Below, piece by piece: positions 51,867 to 59,334 of a stretch of 64,000 nt of DNA. Positions within the stretch are counted from its first letter, which is position 1. Each line of letters begins with the position of its first letter. The position numbers were made by a program, and so were the translations under genes. The DNA is from Physcousia sp015060555 (lineage in GTDB: Bacteria; Bacteroidota; Bacteroidia; Bacteroidales; Bacteroidaceae): NCBI GenBank assembly GCA_015060555.1, contig SUYG01000049.1:1-64000 (forward strand), read 5' to 3'. The notes beneath the pieces are model-generated. The model searched no databases. It was given only the letters and a program-made list of their open reading frames with translations, and had not been told where the DNA came from.

Positions 51867-52778
51867 TTAAAAACTCTTTACTCTCAGAATCGCAGACATC
51901 TGTTGCTGTACCTCGCGGGCTTTATCAGCAGCCACTTCTGCGAAACGTTCCGTGGGGTCTGCATAGATGATGGCGCGGGAACTGTTGACGATGAGGCCGC
52001 AGTGGTCGTTCCATCCGTACTTGCACACCTCTTCGAGGCTGCCGCCCTGAGCACCGATGCCGGGCACGAGCAGGAAGTGATCAGGTGCCAAGCGGCGGAT
52101 GTCGGTGAAGGCGCTGCCTTGGGTGGCGCCGACGACGTACATCAGGCATTCAGACGAAGCCCCCTCCATGCCTCCCCGAGGGGAGGCTTCCTTAACCCAC
52201 TCCTGACTTCTTTTGATAACAACTTCAAACAACCGTTTTTGGGGCGCTGAAGCTGTAGTGTCCCCCTCGGGGGACGAAAGGGGGGCCAGTTGGAAGTCCT
52301 GACTTCCCTTGTTGCTCGTCAGCGCCAGCAGGATGACCCACTTGCCTTTGTAGCCGAGGAAGGGTGTGACGGAGTCTTCGCCCATGTAGGGAGCCACGGT
52401 GACGGCATCCACGTCCATCTCTTCAAAAAAGGTACGCGCGTAAAGCTTGCTGGTGTTACCGATGTCGCCGCGTTTTGCGTCGGCGATGATGAACTGGTCG
52501 GGGTACTGTTCGCGGATGTACTTCACCGTCTGCTCGAAGGCCATCCATCCCTTCACACCGTGTGCCTCATAGAAAGCCAGATTGGGTTTGTAGGCGATGC
52601 AGTAGGGGGCGGTGGCATCGATGATAGCTTTGTTAAACTCGAAGATAGCGTCGAAGTGCTCGTCCTTCGCTGCCTTCTCAACCAGAAACTGTGGCACCTT
52701 CTTCAGGTCGGTGTCGAGGCCTACGCACAGGAAGCTCTGCTTCCGCTTGATATTCTCAAATAATTGTTCGCGTGTCAT
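51867..52778 (-). CDS. pyrF: Orotidine 5'-phosphate decarboxylase with two repeat-encoded loops
   Basis: A 303-residue TIM-barrel enzyme making UMP from OMP, of the longer PyrF type with FLCVGLDTDL, FNKAIIDATAPYCIAYKPN and the catalytic FIIADAKRGDIGNT. Two segments are unlike the family: about 164-173 (APLSSPEGDT) and about 196-207 (KEASPRGGMEGA). They lie on either side of the conserved helix LFEVVIKRSQEW, and both are translated palindromic repeats in inverted orientation. Catalytic motifs are intact, so function is probably kept. It lies upstream of the outer-membrane gene but outside its promoter, and close after prfA. Confidence 0.92.
   Translation of the reverse strand: MTREQLFENIKRKQSFLCVGLDTDLKKVPQFLVEKAAKDEHFDAIFEFNKAIIDATAPYCIAYKPNLAFYEAHGVKGWMAFEQTVKYIREQYPDQFIIADAKRGDIGNTSKLYARTFFEEMDVDAVTVAPYMGEDSVTPFLGYKGKWVILLALTSNKGSQDFQLAPLSSPEGDTTASAPQKRLFEVVIKRSQEWVKEASPRGGMEGASSECLMYVVGATQGSAFTDIRRLAPDHFLLVPGIGAQGGSLEEVCKYGWNDHCGLIVNSSRAIIYADPTERFAEVAADKAREVQQQMSAILRVKSF
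52156..52286. repeat. Two inverted palindromic repeat units inside pyrF
   Basis: Unit 52156-52191 (GAAGCCCCCTCCATGCCTCC..., inner hairpin CCTCCCC/GGGGAGG) and unit 52258-52286 (inverted orientation, inner hairpin GTCCCCC/GGGGGAC). Unlike the other doublets, the 66-bp spacer encodes a conserved host helix, so this may be two separate insertions. Confidence 0.7.
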
Positions 52779-52805
52779 ATACGTTTTTTAGATGTCAGTT
52801 CTAAT

Positions 52806-52843
52806 GCTCCCCTCTCTAAAAGGAGAGGGGTAGGGGGAGAGGC
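52806..52843. repeat. Single C-rich palindromic unit between prfA and pyrF
   Basis: A single unit (GCTCCCCTCTCTAAAAGGAG...) of the same type as the doublet arms, with inner stem CCCCTCTC/GAGAGGGG. It lies in the gap after the prfA stop; no partner arm is visible nearby. Confidence 0.65.
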
Positions 52844-52845
52844 CT

Positions 52846-53958
52846 CTACAGCGCTGCCTCCTTCAACCTTTCTGCATTCTCGGCCACGATGAGACGGTCG
52901 ATGCACTCCTGAATGTCGCCGTCCATGAAGGCGGCGAGGTTGTAGATGGTGTAGCCGATGCGGTGGTCGGTGATGCGGCCTTGCGGGTAGTTGTAGGTGC
53001 GGATCTTGGCGGAGCGGTCGCCGGTCGAGACCATCGTCTTGCGGCGGGCCGCAATGTCGTCGATGTACTTCTGGTGCTCCTTATCATATATAAAGGTACG
53101 CAGGCGCGCGAGCGCGCGTTCCTTATTTTTAGGTTGGTCGCGTGTCTCGGTACATTCGATGAGGATCTCCTCGGTCTCGCCGGTGTTGGGGTTGGTCCAC
53201 ATATAACGTGCACGCACGCCAGATTCCACTTTATTGACGTTCTGTCCGCCGGCGCCCTGGCTGCGGAAGGTGTCCCACTTGATGGCGCCTTCGTTGATCT
53301 CCACGTCGAACTCCTCTGCCTCGGGCAGCACGGCGACGGTGGCGGCCGAGGTATGCACGCGACCTTGTGTTTCGGTGACCGGTACGCGCTGCACGCGGTG
53401 TACGCCGCTTTCATACTTCAATGTGCCATAGACCTTTTCGCCTGTAACGGAGAAGATGATTTCCTTGTATCCGCCTGCTGCGCCTTCCGTGAAGCTGCTG
53501 ATGGCAATCTTCCAACCCTTCGTCTCGCAGTACTTGGAGTACATACGGAACAGGTCGCCAGCGAAGAGGGCTGCCTCGTCACCGCCCGTGCCGCCACGGA
53601 TTTCCATGATGACGTTCTTGTCATCCTCGGGGTCGGCAGGGATGAGCAGCAACTTGATGTCTTCCTCCAATTGGGGAAGACTGTCCTGGGCTGATGACAT
53701 CTCCTCACGCGCCATCTCCTTGATATCAGGGTCATCCTCGGAGAGCATCTCCTTGGCATCTTCAATGGTCTGCAGCGCACTGATGTATTCCTTGCGCTTC
53801 TTGACGATGGCGCCCAGGTCTTTATATTCTTTTGTCAGCTTGACATAGCGTTTCTGGTCGGCGATGACCGAGGGGTCGGTGATGAGCGTCCCCACCTCCT
53901 CATAGCGACTTACTAAGCCTTCAAGCCTGTCTAACAGTTCGTTATTCTCTATTGCCAT
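52846..53958 (-). CDS. prfA: Peptide chain release factor 1
   Basis: A 370-residue class I release factor recognising UAA and UAG. The conserved GAGGQNVNKVESGVR contains the GGQ peptidyl-hydrolysis motif (about 240). The PCRF domain is ahead of it (IMEIRGGTGGDEAALFAGDLFRMY), and the C-terminal helix contains TYNYPQGRITDHRI. Length is normal and no insertion is seen. Downstream lie a single palindromic repeat and pyrF; upstream is a tRNA-Val gene. Confidence 0.97.
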   Translation of the reverse strand: MAIENNELLDRLEGLVSRYEEVGTLITDPSVIADQKRYVKLTKEYKDLGAIVKKRKEYISALQTIEDAKEMLSEDDPDIKEMAREEMSSAQDSLPQLEEDIKLLLIPADPEDDKNVIMEIRGGTGGDEAALFAGDLFRMYSKYCETKGWKIAISSFTEGAAGGYKEIIFSVTGEKVYGTLKYESGVHRVQRVPVTETQGRVHTSAATVAVLPEAEEFDVEINEGAIKWDTFRSQGAGGQNVNKVESGVRARYMWTNPNTGETEEILIECTETRDQPKNKERALARLRTFIYDKEHQKYIDDIAARRKTMVSTGDRSAKIRTYNYPQGRITDHRIGYTIYNLAAFMDGDIQECIDRLIVAENAERLKEAAL

Positions 53959-54065
53959 ATCTGAAGTTCGTATATTTCTTTCTGTGATGCAGCTAAGGGT
54001 TGAGCGTGTGTATTTCGTCGTCAGATAGAAAAAGCGGGCTTGTCGTGTGACAAGCCCGCCTGTGG

Positions 54066-54143
54066 TGGTAGGAACGATCGGGCTCGAACCGATGACCTCT
54101 TCAATGTGACTGAAGCGCTCTGAACCAACTGAGCTACGCTCCT
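54066..54143 (-). tRNA. tRNA-Val (anticodon CAC)
   Basis: A cloverleaf on the minus strand: acceptor AGGAGCG pairing with CGTTCCT, D stem GCTC/GAGC, anticodon stem CTTCA/TGAAG with loop GTCACAT (anticodon CAC, reading GUG), and T arm ATCGG-TTCGAGC-CCGAT. CCA is encoded. The 78 nt include CCA. A TACCTTTG promoter element lies just upstream. Confidence 0.93.
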
Positions 54144-54160
54144 ATCTTTGTTTGCGGCTG

Positions 54161-54168
54161 CAAAGGTA
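54161..54168 (-). promoter_or_regulatory. -7 element of tRNA-Val
   Basis: TACCTTTG on the minus strand, 18 bases before the tRNA 5' end, a consensus match. No TTTG at -33. Confidence 0.55.
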
Positions 54169-54244
54169 CAACAAACTTTTGAAACCGCCATCATTTTTCC
54201 CGCTTTTTTATGCTAAGATGGCAAAAAATGATACCAACGACCCT

Positions 54245-55633
54245 TTATCCTGCATGGGTTGCATAGGGCGCATTCTGGTGTTTCCACCAGTCGTCCTTGG
54301 TTCTGCATAGCGCCTGCGCCACGCAGTTCATGGCTTTACAGAAGGGGACGTGGATGGCATCGTCTTTCCTGCGGAACTGGTAGTGCCAGGGTGTCACGAG
54401 GAGGAGACGGCTGTTAGCACAGGCGTCAATCATCTCTTCGGAGGGGTGGTAGCGGTCAGAGAAACCATTGTCGATGATGCGGATGACGGGGTAACCAGCA
54501 GCGCTGGCAGCATTCATGATGTCTTGCTCGCCGCGGGCGATGCGGGCCGAGACAAGGAGTGCGCCTGCGGCGGCAGCCTCTAAGCAGCGCGCTTTCTGCT
54601 GAGCAAAGAGGGCGGCATCCTTACGGTGGCAAACGACGGGCAGCAGGCGCCGCTTTAGCAGTTCGCGGTTGCCATAGCTGTCACAGCTGATGTGGTCGTT
54701 CTCAATGAGGAAGCGCGCTTGCAGTTCTTGCCAGATGGCTGGCGTGAACTGATTGGCAGTGCATTCGCGGCGCAGAAATCCGCACATGGCAGAGGGGCTG
54801 ACGGCGGTGTCGATGCCGCCGCGGCGGGGCATGAGCTGGGCGCGGTTGGAGGTGCGCAGCAGGCGGCTGCGTGGGTTGTTGAGGATATAGGCGCGCTGGG
54901 TGGCCAGCTGTGCCTCATCAATGGGGATGACATCGCAGTAGCCAGTATCGAAGAGGGGTGGGAGAGGGGCGGAGGGGCGATGCTCAACGATTGAATCGTT
55001 GAGCGCTATCGCAGCCTTGGCGGGTGTGGCATCGGCGGGTGTGGCATTTATGGTTGCAGCATTGGCGGGTGTGGCCGCGTTGGTTGCGATGGCGTCAGGC
55101 GATTTGGTCGCCTGCCCTTCCACCTGCCTTTCCGCCTGCCCTTCCACCTGCCTTTCCACCTGCCCTTCCACCATCCCTTCCTCCGGCCCTCCAGCCAGCC
55201 CTTCTGTTGCGGGGGTGGTTATGCGGCCTGTCATTTCCCAATAGCGGCGGTTGCAGCCCTGCTTGAAGCCGGCGATGACGCGGCCGATGTGGGTGCGGCG
55301 GCCTGTGGCGGAGAAGATGTCGCGGGTGGCATGGAGGAGGATGTGGAGATGCTCCGGCATGATCACGTAGGTGTCCACCTCTACCATCGGGTAGTGGCGC
55401 TTGATGCTCGTTAACAACTCCTGTTGCACCATCAGCCCGAAGGGCGTCAGTTCCACATGCGGCGCCCCGGCATCGCCGTCGGGCTTGCCGATGTCGCCGC
55501 ATACCTGCCCTAACGGCTGCCGAAGCTGGTGCCCGGTGCTGATGGTGATGTGGAAATAGCCGCGGTAGCTGTATTCATGTGTGAAGCTGCGGCGCTTCAT
55601 GCTGTGTGTGGTAGGCTTCTTGGGCGTTTCCAT
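54245..55633 (-). CDS. RAYT-like Y1/HUH transposase with an extra C-terminal domain
   Basis: From the ATG at 55633, 462 residues. The N-terminal 140 residues match REP-associated tyrosine transposases (Transposase_17/Y1 family): the metal-binding HLH in VIMPEHLHILLHA (95-97) and the probable catalytic Tyr131 in GFKQGCNRRYW. The usual YILNNP motif follows near 249-254. Between them is a low-complexity stretch (148-223) of VEGQ/VERQ units, then Ala/Thr/Pro units and an 8-5-8 palindrome encoding ALNDSIVE. The C-terminal domain (GALLVSARIARGEQDIMNAA, IIDNGFSDRYHPSEE) recalls the DprA/LOG Rossmann-like fold; this is a tentative reading. The gene directly follows purM, whose 5' end carries a REPIN-like doublet. 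Confidence 0.78.
   Translation of the reverse strand: METPKKPTTHSMKRRSFTHEYSYRGYFHITISTGHQLRQPLGQVCGDIGKPDGDAGAPHVELTPFGLMVQQELLTSIKRHYPMVEVDTYVIMPEHLHILLHATRDIFSATGRRTHIGRVIAGFKQGCNRRYWEMTGRITTPATEGLAGGPEEGMVEGQVERQVEGQAERQVEGQATKSPDAIATNAATPANAATINATPADATPAKAAIALNDSIVEHRPSAPLPPLFDTGYCDVIPIDEAQLATQRAYILNNPRSRLLRTSNRAQLMPRRGGIDTAVSPSAMCGFLRRECTANQFTPAIWQELQARFLIENDHISCDSYGNRELLKRRLLPVVCHRKDAALFAQQKARCLEAAAAGALLVSARIARGEQDIMNAASAAGYPVIRIIDNGFSDRYHPSEEMIDACANSRLLLVTPWHYQFRRKDDAIHVPFCKAMNCVAQALCRTKDDWWKHQNAPYATHAG
54982..55004. repeat. 8-5-8 palindrome inside the RAYT-like gene
   Basis: GCTCAACGA, loop TTGAA, TCGTTGAGC, followed by GCTATCG. A near twin of the copy at 60094-60114, which is also followed by GCTATCG. 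It is translated as ALNDSIVEH in the linker. Confidence 0.75.
55090..55190 (-). repeat. Tandem repeat in the RAYT-like gene linker
   Basis: Degenerate 12- and 24-bp units of type CCTTCCACCTGC (plus strand) encode VEGQ-VERQ-VEGQ-AERQ-VEGQ. Copy-number change keeps the frame. Confidence 0.75.
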
Positions 55634-55647
55634 CCGCACGGCTGTCT

Positions 55648-56910
55648 TTAGTAGTTGAACTCGCCGAACTCGCTGCGGATGGTGAGGCTGCGGGGGCCTT
55701 CCTCGATGTGGCCGATGACCTGTGCGTCGATGTTGAAGCTCTTGGAGATGGCGATGACCTGCTGGGCGTCCTCGGGGCTGACATAGACTTCCAGACGGTG
55801 GCCGCAGTTGAAGACCTTGTACATCTCGCTCCAGTCGGCACCGCTCTCCTCGGCGATGATGCGGAAGAGGGGCGGCACGGGGAACATGTTGTCCTTGATG
55901 ACGCAGCAGTTGTCACCCACGAAATGCAGTACTTTTGTCTGTGCGCCGCCCGTGCAATGCACCATGCCGTGGATGCGGGGGCGCAGCTGGTCGAGGAGCA
56001 CCTTGACGACGGGGGCGTAGGTGCGGGTGGGAGAGAGGACGAGGCGGCCGACGGTGGGGAATGACGAATGGCGAGATTCGTCATTTGTCATTCGTAATTC
56101 GTCATTCAACTTGTAGCTTCCGCTATACACCAGCTCCTCGGGTACGGCGTGGTCGTAAGTCTCGGGGTATTTCTCGGCGAGGTACTTGCTGAAGACGTCA
56201 TGACGGGCGGAGGTGAGGCCGTTGCTGCCCATGCCACCGTTGTATTCCTTTTCATACGTGGCCTGTCCGAAGCTGGCGAGACCGACAATGACATCGCCGG
56301 GACGGATGTTGGCGTTGTTGATGACATCACTGCGTTTCATGCGACAGGTGACGGTGGAATCTACGATGATGGTGCGGACAAGGTCGCCCACGTCGGCCGT
56401 CTCGCCGCCGGTAGCGTAGATGCCGATGCCCATGTCGCGCAGTTCGGCGAGAAGTTCGTCGGTGCCGTTGATGATGGCAGAGATGACTTCGCCGGGGATA
56501 AGCATCTTGTTGCGGCCGATGGTCGAGGAGACGAGGATGTTATCCACAGCGCCCACACAGAGCAGGTCGTCGGTGTTCATGATGAGCGCGTCTTGTGCGA
56601 TGCCTTTCCAGACAGAGAGGTCGCCTGTCTCGCACCAGTAGGCATAGGCCAGGCTGCTCTTCGTGCCGGCGCCGTCGGCGTGCATGATGTTGCAGTATTC
56701 GGGGTCGCCTCCGAGGATGTCAGGGATAATCTTGCAGAAGGCCTGAGGGAAGATACCCTTGTCGATGTTTTTGATGGCTGCGTGGACATCCTCCTTGGCG
56801 GCGGAGACGCCACGGGCCATGTAACGGGCAGACCCTCCCCCCTGCCCCTCCCTTGTAGGGCGGGGAGTAGGATGTATTTGCCTGTTTGTTTTTATGTCGT
56901 TTTGTTGCAT
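55648..56910 (-). CDS. purM: Phosphoribosylformylglycinamidine cyclo-ligase (AIR synthase), with repeat-encoded segments
   Basis: A 420-residue enzyme of purine synthesis converting FGAM to AIR with ATP, of the long Bacteroidetes type. Conserved blocks: RYMARGVSAAKEDVH, CNIMHADGAGTKSSLAY, INTDDLLCVGAVDN-like MNTDDLLCVGAVDN, TGGETADVGDLVRT and HGMVHCTGGAQTK. Two segments are foreign: the N-terminal PTPRPTREGQGGG (about 14-26) and LNDELRMTNDESRHSS (about 268-283). They are translated from a REPIN-like arm and from 7-bp-period repeats. A start at the Met of MARGVSA (56820) would leave the doublet outside the gene but would cut the conserved RYM. All catalytic motifs are intact. Confidence 0.93.
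   Translation of the reverse strand: MQQNDIKTNRQIHPTPRPTREGQGGGSARYMARGVSAAKEDVHAAIKNIDKGIFPQAFCKIIPDILGGDPEYCNIMHADGAGTKSSLAYAYWCETGDLSVWKGIAQDALIMNTDDLLCVGAVDNILVSSTIGRNKMLIPGEVISAIINGTDELLAELRDMGIGIYATGGETADVGDLVRTIIVDSTVTCRMKRSDVINNANIRPGDVIVGLASFGQATYEKEYNGGMGSNGLTSARHDVFSKYLAEKYPETYDHAVPEELVYSGSYKLNDELRMTNDESRHSSFPTVGRLVLSPTRTYAPVVKVLLDQLRPRIHGMVHCTGGAQTKVLHFVGDNCCVIKDNMFPVPPLFRIIAEESGADWSEMYKVFNCGHRLEVYVSPEDAQQVIAISKSFNIDAQVIGHIEEGPRSLTIRSEFGEFNY
56060..56107. repeat. 7-bp-period repeats inside purM
   Basis: Units of type aatgacg/aattacg/aatgaca (minus strand) include a perfect hairpin AATGACGAAT (56060-56069) / ATTCGTCATT (56076-56085). Encodes LNDELRMTNDESRHSS in purM. Confidence 0.7.
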
Positions 56911-56988
56911 ATAGGATATTTATTCTTATCTATCTTGTTTGGTAATTACTCCCCTCCCTACAAAGGAGGGGCAGGGGGGAGGGTCTGC
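56828..56988. repeat. REPIN-like doublet spanning the purM start and lemA end
   Basis: Arms 56828-56869 and 56947-56988 are inverted copies with 40 of 42 identical positions (GCAGACCCTCCCCCCTGCCC...). Each has an inner hairpin around TTGTAG. The 77-bp spacer contains the purM ATG (56908-56910). The right arm ends three bases before the lemA stop codon. Confidence 0.88.
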
Positions 56989-56990
56989 TC

Positions 56991-57569
56991 TTAGAACTGC
57001 ACCTCCGGTGCTTTCTCAGCTCCGGCTTCAGCAGCAAACGGTGTCTTCTTCTCGAAGCTGAAGATCATTGCCCAGATGTTGTTGGGGAACTTGCGGACGC
57101 TGACGTTGTAGGTCTGCACGGCCTCGTTGTACTGGCGGCGGGCTTCGGCGATGCGGTTCTCGGTGCCTTCGAGCTGTGCCTGCAGTTCGCTGAACTGCTC
57201 GTTGGCCTTCAGGTCGGGATATGCCTCGGTGATGGCGAGAAGGCGGCCGAGGGCCTGACTGACTTCACCCTGTGCCTCCTGGAAGGCAGCAATCTGTTCG
57301 GGGGTAGCATTGGCCGGGTCGATGGTAATCTGTGTGGCCTTGGTGCGGGCGGCGACAACAGCCTCCAAGGTCTCGCTCTCATGGGCGGCATAGCCCTTGA
57401 CGGTGTTCACGAGGTTGGGAATGAGGTCGGCACGGCGCTGGTACTGCGTCTGCACATCGGCCCATTTCTGGTTCACTACTTCTTCCTGTTCTACGAGCTT
57501 GTTGTAGGTGCAGCTGGTGAAACACATGGCTGCCATGACAGCTACAAAAATTGATTTCAGAGTCTTCAT
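56991..57569 (-). CDS. lemA: LemA family lipoprotein
   Basis: From the ATG at 57569, 192 residues; the open frame continues upstream only because the Gly-rich end of the next gene is open in this frame. Lipobox CFTSC, then the LemA hallmark LVEQEEVVNQKWADVQTQYQRRADLIPNLV split over helices 1 and 2 and YNVSVRKFPNNIWA near the end. LemA proteins are membrane-anchored helical bundles, often next to TPM-domain genes as here. Function is not established. Confidence 0.93.
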   Translation of the reverse strand: MKTLKSIFVAVMAAMCFTSCTYNKLVEQEEVVNQKWADVQTQYQRRADLIPNLVNTVKGYAAHESETLEAVVAARTKATQITIDPANATPEQIAAFQEAQGEVSQALGRLLAITEAYPDLKANEQFSELQAQLEGTENRIAEARRQYNEAVQTYNVSVRKFPNNIWAMIFSFEKKTPFAAEAGAEKAPEVQF

Positions 57570-57606
57570 TGTTGTTATTTTTTTATTGGTTATGTGGCTT
57601 GCTGTT

Positions 57607-58527
57607 CTAAAATCTGCCTCCTGCACCGCCTCCTCCGAAGGAGCCGCCGCCAAAGGAACCGCCAAAGGAACCTCCAAAGGACCTGCCGCCCCCGCCGAAG
57701 AAGCTGCCGCCGAGGGCACCACCCGCCGCTGCAGCACCGGTGCCGCTGTGGAGGTCCTCATCCCAGTGCTGCTCCTTGGTGAAGTAGCAGTGAGAGCAGC
57801 GGTAGGTGTCGTGGTGTGTGCGGATGCCGAGGCGCTTGTTTTTGGTGGTATAGCTGCTGATTTTCTTCATCTTGTACTGATGGCAGCTGGGACAGTATGA
57901 TTTTCTCCTCTGCTCCAACCAGATGGCGAAGAAGATGAGGCCTATGCCGAGTGCCATGAAGGCAACGAAGAACATGAGCGCGATGGTGTCATCCTCGTCG
58001 TCGAAATCAGAGGTGCCCACCAGCGACGGGTCGCCATCGACATAGCGTGTGATGGCACGCACAGTGGCGAGCATCGCCTCATCCCAGTCACCCTCGCGCA
58101 AGGCAGGTAGCATCTGACGGTTCTCGATGCGTTTGCAGATGGCGTCCGGTAGTGTGCCTTCCAGTCCGCGTCCGGTTAATATATAGTACGCACGATCTCC
58201 TGTGGAGAGCAGGATGATGAGACCAGTGTTCTGCTCCTTTGAGCCGATACCGTATTTGCGGCCGAGGGCCATGCAGAACTCATAGGTGTCGCCTCCTTCT
58301 ATGTGCTCCACGACGGCCAGAACGGTCTGCACACCATGAGCCTTTTCCATCTCTCCAAGCCATAAATTCAGCGAATCCACCGCTTCCTGAGACAAGATTC
58401 CATCGGGGTTTGATACATACTGCCTCTTGTCCTGAAGGTAGGGGATGGGCAGGCTTTCAGGGGTGTAGGTGGCTGCATGCAACGCAGCAACCAATATCAT
58501 ACATAGTATCGTTAAACGTAGTCTCAT
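57607..58527 (-). CDS. TPM (Psb32/YgcG) domain membrane protein
   Basis: From the ATG at 58527, 306 residues; overlaps the aroE stop by 4 bases. Signal peptide MRLRLTILCMILVAALHA. TPM domain at about 40-170 (VSNPDGILSQEAVDSLNLWL, TGLIILLSTGDRAYYILTGRGLEG). One membrane helix (ALMFFVAFMALGIGLIFFAIWL). A zinc-ribbon-like cytosolic segment with two CxxC pairs (CPSCHQ, CSHCYF). The Gly/Phe-rich tail (GGSFGGSFGGG units) is typical of the family. It pairs with lemA downstream. Confidence 0.9.
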   Translation of the reverse strand: MRLRLTILCMILVAALHAATYTPESLPIPYLQDKRQYVSNPDGILSQEAVDSLNLWLGEMEKAHGVQTVLAVVEHIEGGDTYEFCMALGRKYGIGSKEQNTGLIILLSTGDRAYYILTGRGLEGTLPDAICKRIENRQMLPALREGDWDEAMLATVRAITRYVDGDPSLVGTSDFDDEDDTIALMFFVAFMALGIGLIFFAIWLEQRRKSYCPSCHQYKMKKISSYTTKNKRLGIRTHHDTYRCSHCYFTKEQHWDEDLHSGTGAAAAGGALGGSFFGGGGRSFGGSFGGSFGGGSFGGGGAGGRF

Positions 58528-59327
58528 AAGTCTTGTTCGTTCCAGAAATTCCATGAAGCTAAGGCCTGTCGGTGCAGCATTTCAAGGCCATCCTTGACGG
58601 TGGCGCCGAAGCGACGTCCCTGGCGCATGAACATCGTAATCTCAGGGTTATAGACGAGATCATAGAGGAGATGACGCGGGGAAAGGGCGGCGTACGGGAT
58701 GGTGGGAGCAGCATCGATGTTGGGGAACATGCCGAGAGGGGTGCAGTTGACGATGACGGTGAAGTCCGCAAGGAGGGCTGGCGTGATGTCGGAGTAGGTG
58801 AAGTGGCCCTGGGGAGAACCCTTGGAAACTGCAACAGAACCCTCGGGAGCCGTAACGGGGTGCTTGCGACTGACGTAGCGCCATTCGATGCCGAGTTCCT
58901 CGAGAGCATAGCAGATGGCCTTGGAGGCACCACCAGTACCGAGGACGAGCGCACGTTTGTGATGGGGCTGCAGGAGCGGGCGGATGCTGTCCATGAAGCC
59001 GATGAAGTCGGAGTTGAAGCCTTTCATGATGGTTCGGTTGTTCGAACGTGTCACCTTAATTACATTCACAGCGCCAATGGCACGGGCGTCGTCAGAGAGG
59101 TCGTCAAGGAAGGGGATGACAGCCTTTTTGTAGGGAATCGTGACGTTTAGGCCACACAGGTCGGGATGCTCGGTCAAGAGCTGGGGGAAAGCCTCGATGG
59201 ATGGTAGCTCGAAGTTCTGATAGTCTGCATCGATACCCTCGCGCGTGAATTTATCTTGAAAGAACGCGCGCGAGAAACTATGTCCAAGGGGGTAGCCGAG
59301 CAGACCGTATAGTTTATGATTCGTCAA
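58524..59327 (-). CDS. aroE: Shikimate dehydrogenase
   Basis: 267 residues, NADPH-dependent reduction of 3-dehydroshikimate. N-terminal YGLLGYPLGHSFS and NVTIPYKKAVIPFLDDL (catalytic Lys) and the NADP-binding VLGTGGASKAICYAL are present, as is TPLGMFPN. The start appears to be TTG at 59327; no ATG precedes the conserved YGLLGYPLGHS within the frame. Residues near 158-175 (VTAPEGSVAVSKGSPQG) extend a loop; the bases show repeated GAACCC/GGGTTC motifs, so a repeat insertion is possible. It is 7 bases after ubiE and overlaps the TPM gene by 4 bases. Confidence 0.93.
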   Translation of the reverse strand: MTNHKLYGLLGYPLGHSFSRAFFQDKFTREGIDADYQNFELPSIEAFPQLLTEHPDLCGLNVTIPYKKAVIPFLDDLSDDARAIGAVNVIKVTRSNNRTIMKGFNSDFIGFMDSIRPLLQPHHKRALVLGTGGASKAICYALEELGIEWRYVSRKHPVTAPEGSVAVSKGSPQGHFTYSDITPALLADFTVIVNCTPLGMFPNIDAAPTIPYAALSPRHLLYDLVYNPEITMFMRQGRRFGATVKDGLEMLHRQALASWNFWNEQDL

Positions 59328-59334
59328 TTTGGAT

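Noticed and set aside
55648..56910. purM, pyrF or nrnA as pseudogenes
   Set aside because: All insertions keep frame and every catalytic motif I can check is intact, so they are treated as functional genes.
57570..57761. 64-residue N-terminal extension of LemA
   Set aside because: It is the TPM gene's Gly-rich tail read in another frame; the Met at 57569 starts a proper lipoprotein signal.
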